Below, one piece after another: positions 1 through 4,838 of a DNA stretch of 6,197 nucleotides. The stretch covers positions 1 through 6,197 of the forward strand of contig CAILKC010000053.1 in assembly GCA_903834675.1 (NCBI GenBank). Reading direction: 5' to 3'. Each line of letters starts with the position of its first letter. The stretch's first letter is position 1. The translations under genes and the position numbers were made by a program. Origin of the DNA: an uncultured Victivallales bacterium (GTDB lineage Bacteria; Verrucomicrobiota; Lentisphaeria; Oligosphaerales; JAFGRS01). The notes beneath the pieces were generated by a model. It worked only from the letters and a program-made list of their open reading frames with translations, ran no database searches and had not been told where the DNA came from.

Positions 1-63
1 GAGGGCGTCGACCCACGCATTCCCTGGCTCTACGGACTGAAGCTCGACTTCCGCTTCCGCTGA
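1..63 (+). CDS. 3' end of an unidentified gene (possible beta-barrel protein)
   Basis: Frame 1 is open from the left edge to a TGA at 61-63, giving the 20-residue C-terminal tail EGVDPRIPWLYGLKLDFRFR. The last eleven residues alternate between hydrophobic/aromatic and polar/charged side chains (LYGLKLDFRFR), as in a terminal beta strand. Many outer-membrane beta-barrel proteins end this way, although they usually finish on Phe, while this one finishes on Arg. The family cannot be identified from 20 residues, and the beta-barrel idea is an inference from pattern alone. The gene lies on the same strand as everything downstream but is separated from it by about 430 noncoding bases, so it is probably the end of a separate transcription unit. 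No T-rich intrinsic terminator follows the stop. Confidence 0.5.
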   Translation, partial: EGVDPRIPWLYGLKLDFRFR

Positions 64-120
64 GGTCACAGTCCAAAGAACAGGCCCCGGAAAATGCTTG
101 CCGCGGCGGACGAGGGGCGT

Positions 121-172
121 TGGAGGGCGCCGCTGCGTCGGCGCCGCGGCGGCCACGCAGGGCCGCCCTCCA
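121..172. repeat. Large imperfect inverted repeat (hairpin with 18-base arms)
   Basis: The left arm 121-138 (TGGAGGGCGCCGCTGCGT) and the right arm 155-172 (ACGCAGGGCCGCCCTCCA) are reverse complements at 16 of 18 positions. The 16-base GC-only centre (139-154) can pair further, for example GGC 140-142 with GCC 152-154. As RNA this would be a very stable stem. It begins 58 bases after the upstream stop codon but has no T-tract, so it is not a classical intrinsic terminator. A transcript-end or 3'-stabilising role is possible. It also looks like the palindromic repeats scattered between genes in some GC-rich bacteria. The dyad is seen directly; the role is inference. Confidence 0.65.
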
Positions 173-174
173 GG

Positions 175-200
175 CGATCCGGCGCGTCCCGGCCGGATCG
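175..200. repeat. Perfect 9-bp inverted repeat with 8-base loop
   Basis: CGATCCGGC (175-183) and GCCGGATCG (192-200) are exact reverse complements around the loop GCGTCCCG (184-191). It starts two bases after the larger dyad ends, so the two would form stacked tandem hairpins. No T-run follows. It could be the second stem of one structured element or repeat, or a protein-binding operator-like palindrome. Nothing in the sequence decides between these. Confidence 0.5.
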
Positions 201-260
201 GAAGGGGAACCGCGGCGGCACGTCTCATTCCGCTATGTCCGGCACCAGCCAGGGGCTGGG

Positions 261-277
261 CTGAACCCTGAACCCTG
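261..277. repeat. Short tandem repeat, unit CTGAACC (about 2.4 copies)
   Basis: CTGAACC occurs at 261-267 and 268-274, followed by a partial third copy, CTG (275-277). A related CTGAAACCC lies at 342-350. This is low-complexity intergenic sequence with no visible coding or regulatory role. Confidence 0.6.
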
Positions 278-315
278 TATTCCTCTCCGCCAGTCTCCCT
301 CTCCGTCTCCTCAAG

Positions 316-339
316 TCGCCGTTTCGCCGTCTCGCCGTT
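316..339. repeat. Short tandem repeat, unit TCGCCGTT (3 copies)
   Basis: TCGCCGTT (316-323), TCGCCGTC (324-331) and TCGCCGTT (332-339) are three consecutive 8-base units with one mismatch. They follow a pyrimidine-rich stretch (about 280-313) built from TCTCC-like words, so the + strand is strongly C/T-biased over about 60 bases. The tract may vary in copy number between strains. Confidence 0.6.
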
Positions 340-407
340 TCCTGAAACCCTAGGCCCCGAGTCGTCGCCACCCACGGAACTGACCTGCGCCCGGCTCTGG
401 GTCTCCA

Positions 408-436
408 TGGGCAGCGTGGGGTTGCGGCAATATACT
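408..436 (+). promoter_or_regulatory. Putative sigma70-type promoter for the tadA-containing run
   Basis: A -10-like TATACT (431-436, five of six matches to TATAAT) is preceded by a 17-base spacer and a weaker -35-like TGGGCA (408-413, four of six matches to TTGACA). The AATATACT stretch is a rare AT-rich patch in GC-rich surroundings. Transcription would start near 443 and give a 5' leader of about 50-60 bases before the small conserved gene. It is the only promoter-like pair I noticed ahead of the downstream genes. This is a by-eye consensus match only, and the organism's real promoter consensus is unknown. Confidence 0.4.
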
Positions 437-505
437 GTGGACGCCCGGGCGGCAGTGGCGGTCGCTGGGCGCTGGCACAGCACCTGATGAAGGATGCGCG
501 GTATC

Positions 506-724
506 ATGGCTCTGACTCCTCCCAAGACGGCAATAGAGCTGCTTGACCTCTACTGGGCGGACATGCGCAGTCACCTGCTGGAGGTGGCTGCGGCGTTTGA
601 CCGCCTGGAGCGGGCCGGGGGCTTGGACGATCCGCGCTTGTGCGCTTTGCGCCGGGTGGCCCGGATTGCGGTCGACGAACAGCCCGAGCGGGCGCGGCGC
701 TTCCTCGAGGAGTTGTCCAAGTGA
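506..724 (+). CDS. Small conserved hypothetical protein upstream of tadA
   Basis: Starting at ATG 506 this encodes 72 residues beginning MALTPPKTAIELL and ending RRFLEELSK. An in-frame ATG at 494 would add MRGI, but the AAGG at 490-493 touches that codon, whereas it sits 12 bases before ATG 506, so I prefer 506. The protein looks all-helical: an amphipathic stretch (ELLDLYWADMRSHLLEVAAAF), a DRLERAGG turn, a DDPRLCALRRVARI helix and a final ERARRFLEELS helix. It has no signal peptide, membrane segment or catalytic motif. I recall similar short proteins with the pattern 'LYxxxxRxxLxxxAxxxDRxxRxxGxxDxR' in Planctomycetes/Verrucomicrobia genomes, function unknown. Its stop overlaps the GTG start of tadA by four bases (GTGA), implying translational coupling. 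It may be a small structural or adaptor protein; no function is assigned. Confidence 0.75.
   Translation: MALTPPKTAIELLDLYWADMRSHLLEVAAAFDRLERAGGLDDPRLCALRRVARIAVDEQPERARRFLEELSK
707..712 (+). promoter_or_regulatory. Ribosome binding site deciding the tadA GTG start
   Basis: GAGGAG ends 8 bases before GTG 721, inside the last codons of the small upstream gene. This spacing, with the four-base GTGA stop/start overlap, supports GTG 721 over the in-frame GTG at 742 (whose GAGGA at 733-737 is only 4 bases away) and over the in-frame ATG at 778. Confidence 0.55.
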
Positions 725-1248
725 AGGACGACGAGGAGAGCGTGCTGTGTCGAGCCGACCTGACCGACGAGGGCGGCATGCGTCTGGCCTTGCGTCTGGC
801 GGCCCAGGCGGAGGAGCGTGGCGAGGTGCCGGTCGGCGCCGTGGTCATTCATGGTAAGCGGGTGGTGGCTCGCGCCTGCAATCAAGTCGAGATGCTCAAG
901 GACGCCACGGCGCATGCCGAGATGATCGCCTTGACCCAAGCCTCGGCGGCGGTGGGCGACTGGCGCTTGACGGAGTGTACGCTGATTGTGACCAAGGAGC
1001 CCTGCGCCATGTGCGCTGGCGGCATGGTCAATGCTCGGTTGGGCCGCCTGGTGTACGGCGCGCCGGATCCCCGCATGGGGGCGGCGGGCGGGGCGCTGAA
1101 CCTCACCGACCACCCCGGGATGCTGCATCGCGTTTCGGTCACCGGGGGGGTGCTGGGCGCCGAGTGCCAGGCGTTGCTGCGGGCATTTTTCCGCCGCCGC
1201 CGCCAGGAGGACAAGGAAGGCAGGGCTCATGGCGACGCTGGTCAATGA
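721..1248 (+). CDS. tadA: tRNA-specific adenosine deaminase TadA
   Basis: This 175-residue member of the cytidine/deoxycytidylate deaminase superfamily is expected to convert adenosine-34 of tRNA-Arg(ACG) to inosine in the cytoplasm, so that one tRNA reads CGU, CGC and CGA. The zinc site is intact: H65-A-E67 (zinc ligand and catalytic proton-shuttling Glu) and P94-C95-x2-C98 (two Cys zinc ligands). Other TadA hallmarks are EVPVGAVV (35-42), N54, VYGAPDPRMGAAGG (111-124) and the C-terminal TGGVLGAECQALLRAFFRRRR block. The position before EPC, usually Leu (LEPC), is Lys92 here. Length is normal to slightly long: about 14 residues follow the FFRRRR end, partly because the gene runs 20 bases into the next one. 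GTG 721 is chosen for its ribosome binding site and coupling to the preceding stop. A guanine deaminase or other family member is less likely given the C-terminal block. Confidence 0.93.
   Translation: MKDDEESVLCRADLTDEGGMRLALRLAAQAEERGEVPVGAVVIHGKRVVARACNQVEMLKDATAHAEMIALTQASAAVGDWRLTECTLIVTKEPCAMCAGGMVNARLGRLVYGAPDPRMGAAGGALNLTDHPGMLHRVSVTGGVLGAECQALLRAFFRRRRQEDKEGRAHGDAGQ
1215..1220 (+). promoter_or_regulatory. Ribosome binding site of the nuclease gene
   Basis: GGAAGG lies 8 bases before ATG 1229, inside the 3' end of tadA. It supports a start at 1229 and hence a 20-base overlap of the two genes in different frames. An AGGAGG at 1205-1210 is stronger but 18 bases away, too distant to be the main site. 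Confidence 0.5.
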
Positions 1249-2194
1249 GTTCAGTTGGTCCGTCTCCCGGGCGCAACTCTTCGGCGCCTGCCAACGGGCT
1301 TACTACTACAACTACTACGGTTCCTGGGGAGGCTGGGAAACGGCAGCGCCCGAGCGGCAGCGGCAGTTGTACATCCTGAAGAACATCAAGACCCTGCCGA
1401 TGTGGGCCGGCGGCCTGGTGCATGAGACGATTGGGGACGCCCTGCAGCGCTATGCTCGCAGCGGGCAGGCGATCACGGCTGGCGAGCTGCAAGCGAGAGG
1501 GCGGACGCGGCTGCGTTCGGGCTGGGTGGAGGCGGTCAACCGCGAATGGCTCACGCGGCCGAAGAAGACGAACCTCCATGAGCTGTACTATGGCAACGGC
1601 CGCTCGCTGCCGCCGGAGGATACCGAGGCCTTGCGGGAGCGCGTGTATGCGTGCCTGGCTGCCTTTGCGGAGAGCGCCGTGCTGCGCGAGATCCAGGCGG
1701 TGCCCTACCTGAACTGGAAGCCGGTCGACACGCTCGACACCTTCGATCTCGATGGGCTCAAGGTCTGGTGCGCCATCGACTTCGCCTACACCGACCCCGC
1801 CGGCGTCCTGCACCTGCTCGACTGGAAGACCGGGGCCGAGAGGCGCGAGTCCCTGACGACACAGCTTGCCTGCTATGCGCTGTACGCCGTCGAGACCTGG
1901 TTTGCGCCGCTGGAACGGTTGCGCTTGCAGGGCGTATTCCTGCGGGAGAAAGCGCGGGTCAGTGAGTACCCGGTGGGGGCGGAGATGCTGGTCGACGCCA
2001 AGGACACGATCCTGACCAGCGCCGCCGCCATGCGGCAGGCCCTGGATGACGTCGAGGCCAACCGCGCCTCCGAAGAGCGCTTTGCGGGGTGCGGGAACGA
2101 GCGCACCTGCCGGCGCTGTAACTTCCGGCAGGCCTGCCCATGTCTCGTCGACGGGGCGCCTGGCGAGGCTGAGGCGACACCGGAGGAAGGGTGA
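1229..2194 (+). CDS. PD-(D/E)XK nuclease, RecB/Cas4/AddB type, with Fe-S cluster motif
   Basis: The 321-residue protein has all the RecB-family nuclease motifs in order: G-G-L-V-H65 (motif I His), A-I-D184 (metal-binding Asp), D198-W-K200-T-G (the (D/E)xK pair) and Q212-x3-Y216. An N-terminal Cys (C21, in SRAQLFGACQRAYYYNYY) together with C294-x2-C297-x5-C303 near the C-terminus matches the four-Cys 4Fe-4S arrangement of Cas4 and AddB; C288 and C305 are additional nearby Cys. Related enzymes cleave or resect DNA ends with Mg/Mn. No membrane segment or signal peptide is visible. There is no helicase domain and no cas1/cas2, addA or recombination gene in view, so this is a standalone nuclease, closest in layout to the PF12705-type domain. 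It overlaps tadA by 20 bases and its TGA is one base from the next start. A role in DNA repair or processing is inferred; the substrate is unknown. Confidence 0.88.
   Translation: MATLVNEFSWSVSRAQLFGACQRAYYYNYYGSWGGWETAAPERQRQLYILKNIKTLPMWAGGLVHETIGDALQRYARSGQAITAGELQARGRTRLRSGWVEAVNREWLTRPKKTNLHELYYGNGRSLPPEDTEALRERVYACLAAFAESAVLREIQAVPYLNWKPVDTLDTFDLDGLKVWCAIDFAYTDPAGVLHLLDWKTGAERRESLTTQLACYALYAVETWFAPLERLRLQGVFLREKARVSEYPVGAEMLVDAKDTILTSAAAMRQALDDVEANRASEERFAGCGNERTCRRCNFRQACPCLVDGAPGEAEATPEEG
2182..2190 (+). promoter_or_regulatory. Ribosome binding site of the epimerase gene
   Basis: GGAGGAAGG ends 5 bases before ATG 2196 and lies inside the last codons of the nuclease. It fixes the start at 2196 rather than at the upstream in-frame ATG 2046, which would bury 50 codons in the nuclease frame and put residues ahead of the N-terminal Rossmann strand. 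Confidence 0.6.
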
Positions 2195-2195
2195 T

Positions 2196-3188
2196 ATGGA
2201 CGTCCTGTTTATCGGCGGCACGGGCAACATTTCCGGCGAGTGTGCCGCGCTGTTGCGCCGCCGGGGCCACCGGGTGGCGCTATTGACCCGCGGGCGGCTG
2301 CCGGTGCCGGCCGGTTACGAGGCGATTCGGGCGGACCATGCGGATGCGGCGGCGATGCAGGCTGCCCTGGCCGGCCGGTGCTTCGATGCGGTGGTGAACT
2401 TCATCGGCTACGATGTGCCCGACGTGCGTCTGGACGCAGAGCTTTTCCGCGGGCGGACGCGGCAGTACGTCTTCATCAGCACGACCGTGGTCTACCGCAA
2501 GCCACCCGTACGCTTGCCCGTGACCGAGGGCGACGCGCTGGGCAATGCATTCAGCGACTACGGGCGCAAGAAGCAGGCCTGCGAGGACTTCTTGCGCGAG
2601 CGCTTCCGGGCGGACGGGTTTCCGGTCACGATCGTGCGGCCTTCGCACACCTACTCAGACTCGTGGATTCCCAACCCGGTGAGCAGTGTCGGCTACACGG
2701 TGGCGGCGCGGCTTGAGCAAGGTCGGCCGGTGTTCATCCACGACGATGGGCAGGGGCTATGGACGCTGACCTCCAGCGCGGATTTCGCGGTGGGCCTGGC
2801 GGGGTTGCTGGGCCAGTCGGCGGCCATCGGCGAGAGTTACCAGATAACCGCGGACGAAGTGCTCACCTGGAACCAGATCGTGGCCGAGCTTGGGTTGGCG
2901 CTTGGGGTCGAGCGGCCGCGGGTGGTGCATATCCCGACCGACTTTATCTGCGCGGTCGAGCCCATCATGCGCGACAAGCTGCTGGGGGACAAGGCGCACC
3001 CCGGGGTTTTCGACAGCGCCAAGATCAAACGAGCGGTGCCTGATTTCGCCTGTCGCACCTCGTTCCGCGAGGGCCTCCGGCGTTCGCTCGCCTGGTTCAA
3101 GGCGGAGACGGCGCGCCAACAGGTGAATCCGCAGGTAGACGGCATCTTCGACCGGGTGATCGCGGCCTGGGAGGCACGCTCGCGGTAG
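2196..3188 (+). CDS. NAD-dependent epimerase/dehydratase family protein (extended SDR)
   Basis: The 330-residue protein starts directly with a Rossmann strand and dinucleotide loop, MDVLFIGGTGNISG (GxxGxxx type, residues 7-13). It also has VVNFIGYD (66-73), the S95-T96-T97 strand end, the catalytic Y122-x3-K126 pair and VRPSHTY (148-153). The C-terminal half carries GLWTLTSSADFA, EVLTWNQIV, LLGDKA and FDSAKIKRAVPDF. I recall this combination from one subgroup of NAD-dependent epimerase/dehydratase proteins whose substrate is not established. Such enzymes usually act on sugar nucleotides through a 4-keto intermediate, which would suit the glycan genes downstream. However, it is packed against the nuclease (one-base gap, strong ribosome binding site) and lies 31 bases before the methyltransferase, so it could belong functionally to either side. 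Cytoplasmic, with no membrane segments. The fold assignment is secure; the reaction is not. Confidence 0.88.
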   Translation: MDVLFIGGTGNISGECAALLRRRGHRVALLTRGRLPVPAGYEAIRADHADAAAMQAALAGRCFDAVVNFIGYDVPDVRLDAELFRGRTRQYVFISTTVVYRKPPVRLPVTEGDALGNAFSDYGRKKQACEDFLRERFRADGFPVTIVRPSHTYSDSWIPNPVSSVGYTVAARLEQGRPVFIHDDGQGLWTLTSSADFAVGLAGLLGQSAAIGESYQITADEVLTWNQIVAELGLALGVERPRVVHIPTDFICAVEPIMRDKLLGDKAHPGVFDSAKIKRAVPDFACRTSFREGLRRSLAWFKAETARQQVNPQVDGIFDRVIAAWEARSR

Positions 3189-3219
3189 CGTGGGGTACAG
3201 CGCGGTGGAATTGAACCCA

Positions 3220-3801
3220 ATGAGCGAGGCAGAGGCGAAGTTGAATCTGGGCGCCGGGGCGCAGCGGCGGCCCGGCTACACCAACCTCGACTGGAATCCG
3301 GCGAACCAACCGGATGTGCTGCACGACCTGAATCACTGCCCTTATCCCTTCGCCGATAACACCTTCAGCCTGGTCGAGGCCTGCCACGTGCTGGAGCACC
3401 TTGACCGTCCTTTCGAGGCGATGCGGGAGATGCACCGGATCCTGAAACCCGGAGCGCGCCTGATCGTGAAGGTGCCGCACTGCAGCCGCGGGTTCACCCA
3501 TGCCGAGCACCAGCATGGCTTCGATGTGACCTTTCCGCTGTACTTCGACCCCGACTTCAGCATCTTGTCTGGCTACGCCGGGGTCCGCTTTGAGCTGGTG
3601 GCGTCGCGCTGGCGCTGGCTCGCCTTTCTCCAGGTTTTGCCGAAGCTGGGTTATGGCCCGGGCGTCATCCTGTTCCTGAGACTGCTGAACGGTCTGTTGA
3701 GCGGCCTGGCCAATCTGGCGCCCCATTTCTGTAGCCGCATCTGGTGTTTCTGGGTGGGCGGCTTCGAGGAAATCTCGTTCGAATTCATTTGCCGCAAGTA
3801 G
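3220..3801 (+). CDS. Class I SAM-dependent methyltransferase
   Basis: From ATG 3220 the protein is 193 residues and opens with the SAM-binding motif KLNLGAG (7-13), followed by PGYTNLDWNP (acidic end of strand 2), PYPFADNTFSLVEACHVLEHL (motif around residues 41-61) and MHRILKPGARLIVKVPH (71-87). This is the Methyltransf_11-type layout common in surface-polysaccharide loci, where such enzymes methylate sugars or related acceptors. The C-terminal third is hydrophobic and aromatic (WLAFLQVLPKLGYGPGVILFLRLLNGLL, then WCFWVGGFEEISFEF) and may bind membrane or lipid-linked substrate. GTG 3190 is an alternative in-frame start, but a GGGAGG 15 bases upstream is too far. ATG 3220 has a weak GGTGGA 10 bases upstream and puts the motif at the usual position. 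It is followed after 6 bases by the glycosyltransferase. The substrate is unknown. Confidence 0.85.
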   Translation: MSEAEAKLNLGAGAQRRPGYTNLDWNPANQPDVLHDLNHCPYPFADNTFSLVEACHVLEHLDRPFEAMREMHRILKPGARLIVKVPHCSRGFTHAEHQHGFDVTFPLYFDPDFSILSGYAGVRFELVASRWRWLAFLQVLPKLGYGPGVILFLRLLNGLLSGLANLAPHFCSRIWCFWVGGFEEISFEFICRK

Positions 3802-3807
3802 TCTCAT

Positions 3808-4782
3808 ATGAGCTCTTTGACGCCTGACATCAGCCTGGTTGTGCCCGTCTACAACGAGCGCGACAACCTGGCCGCGCTGTTCGAGGAAATCCAGTCTGCG
3901 CTGGCTCCCTCGGGGCGCTCCTTTGAGGTGATTGCCGTCGATGATGGCAGCACCGACGGCAGCCCGGACATCCTGCGGCAACTGGTGCGGCAATATGATT
4001 TTCTCAAGGTGGTATTCTTCCGCAAGAACTGCGGCCAGACCGCGGCGTTTGACGCTGGGTTCCGGCACATCAGCGGCCAGATCGTGGTCACCCTGGATTC
4101 CGACCGCCAGAATGACCCGCATGACATCCTGCGCCTGATCGGAAAGCTCGATGAGGGCTACGACTATGTGGCGGGATGGCGAAGGCGCCGGAAAGACCCC
4201 TTCCTGCTGCGTCGGCTGCCGTCGCTGACGGCTAACTGGGTCATCCGGCGGGTGACCGGCACCAAGATTCATGATCTCGGCTGTTCGTTGAAGGTCTTCC
4301 GCCGTGAGATCACCGATGAGTTGCGGCTCTACGGGGAGATGCACCGCTTCATCGGGCCGCTCGCCGAGGCCATCGGGGCCCGCGTCGCCGAGGTGGAGGT
4401 GAACCATCGTTCCAGGGTGGCCGGCGTGTCGAAGTACGGCCTGGCGCGGACCTTCAAGGTGCTGCTCGATACGCTGACGGTCTGGTTTCTGACCTCTTAC
4501 CAGGCCAAGCCCATCTATGTCTTCGGTGGCACCGCGCTGGGCTCTTTTGTCGTCTCCTTTGGGCTGGTGGCCGTGGTGGCCTACGAGAAGCTCTGCCTGG
4601 GCGTGTGGGTGCACAAGAGCCCCCGCTTCCTGCTTGCCATCATGTTTGCCCTCATGGGAGTGCAGTTTCTGGGCATGGGACTTCTGGCCGAGATGCTGGC
4701 CCGGACCTACTTCGAGGCGCGCGGGCGACTGCCCTATTCGGTTCGGGAAGTGATCGGTTGCACGCAGCGCGACGACCCCTAA
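3808..4782 (+). CDS. Membrane-anchored family 2 glycosyltransferase (DPM1/GtrB-like)
   Basis: The 324-residue protein has a cytoplasmic GT-A domain followed by two predicted membrane helices. Motifs: VVPVYNE (11-17), VDDGSTDGS (44-52, nucleotide-binding Asp pair D45-D46), RKNCGQTAAFDAGF (72-85), the DxD metal site D97-S-D99 in TLDSDRQNDP, DLGCSLKVFRRE (156-167) and NHRSRVAGVSKYG (199-211). Hydrophobic segments lie near 237-260 and 274-297. This is the architecture of enzymes that transfer a sugar from UDP- or GDP-sugar to undecaprenyl/polyprenyl phosphate at the inner face of the cytoplasmic membrane (GtrB, ArnC, dolichol-phosphate-mannose synthase relatives). The sugar cannot be predicted. 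Arg100 follows the DxD where Leu is more usual (DADLQ). The gene begins 6 bases after the methyltransferase stop and shows no clear Shine-Dalgarno, so translation may depend on coupling to the preceding gene. Confidence 0.92.
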   Translation: MSSLTPDISLVVPVYNERDNLAALFEEIQSALAPSGRSFEVIAVDDGSTDGSPDILRQLVRQYDFLKVVFFRKNCGQTAAFDAGFRHISGQIVVTLDSDRQNDPHDILRLIGKLDEGYDYVAGWRRRRKDPFLLRRLPSLTANWVIRRVTGTKIHDLGCSLKVFRREITDELRLYGEMHRFIGPLAEAIGARVAEVEVNHRSRVAGVSKYGLARTFKVLLDTLTVWFLTSYQAKPIYVFGGTALGSFVVSFGLVAVVAYEKLCLGVWVHKSPRFLLAIMFALMGVQFLGMGLLAEMLARTYFEARGRLPYSVREVIGCTQRDDP

Positions 4783-4838
4783 CCCACGGGCCTGCCGGGT
4801 GAGTCAAGCCCTTGCCGGCGGCCGAGGCCTTCAGCGGT

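Larger units (their letters stand above)
64..493. other. Noncoding, repeat-rich intergenic region
   Basis: I see no convincing gene in these 430 bases. A TTG-initiated frame at 120-353 exists, but its product is Arg/Pro/Ala/Ser-rich, runs through the dyads and tandem repeats, and has no ribosome binding site. The region contains two strong inverted repeats (121-172 and 175-200), a small hairpin CCAGCC-agg-GGCTGG at 245-259, a 7-base tandem repeat (261-277), a pyrimidine-rich stretch around 280-313, an 8-base tandem repeat (316-339), and a promoter-like pair at 408-436. I looked for tRNA-like cloverleaf arms and for the conserved core of SRP RNA, which sits near tadA in some bacteria, and recognised neither. 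Confidence 0.7.

Noticed and set aside
120..353. TTG-initiated 77-residue frame rich in Arg/Pro/Ala/Ser
   Set aside because: It runs across the dyads and tandem repeats, has no ribosome binding site, and its composition is what low-complexity GC-rich DNA gives in any open frame.
64..493. tRNA or SRP RNA gene near tadA
   Set aside because: I recognised no cloverleaf arms, no T-loop consensus and no SRP core motif on either strand by eye. A covariance-model search would be the decisive check.
1144..1150. Run of seven G residues inside tadA as a possible phase-variable site or sequencing frameshift
   Set aside because: The frame continues correctly through it with the expected TadA C-terminal motif on the far side, and tadA is normally essential, so neither a shift nor phase variation is supported.
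721..2194. Deaminase plus nuclease as a possible defence system (Cas4-like nuclease with base-editing partner)
   Set aside because: The deaminase has the canonical housekeeping TadA motifs and C-terminal block. There is no CRISPR array, NTPase, toxin domain or mobile element nearby, so shared operon packing is the simpler reading.
1139..2230. Minus-strand open frame of 363 codons
   Set aside because: It is antisense to the nuclease, which carries a full motif set. The product has low-complexity stretches such as a Val run opposite the Tyr-rich segment and resembles no family.
3097..4614. Long minus-strand open frame (505 codons)
   Set aside because: It lies opposite the 3' end of the epimerase gene, the methyltransferase and most of the glycosyltransferase, all of which have clear family motifs. 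High GC at third positions opens antisense frames, and no motif is recognisable in its product.
4783..4838. Possible terminator or promoter in the 56-base gap before the asparagine synthase gene
   Set aside because: I see only a weak ACCC/GGGT pairing, no T-run and no AT-rich -10-like hexamer. The gap is best read as a simple spacer within an operon.
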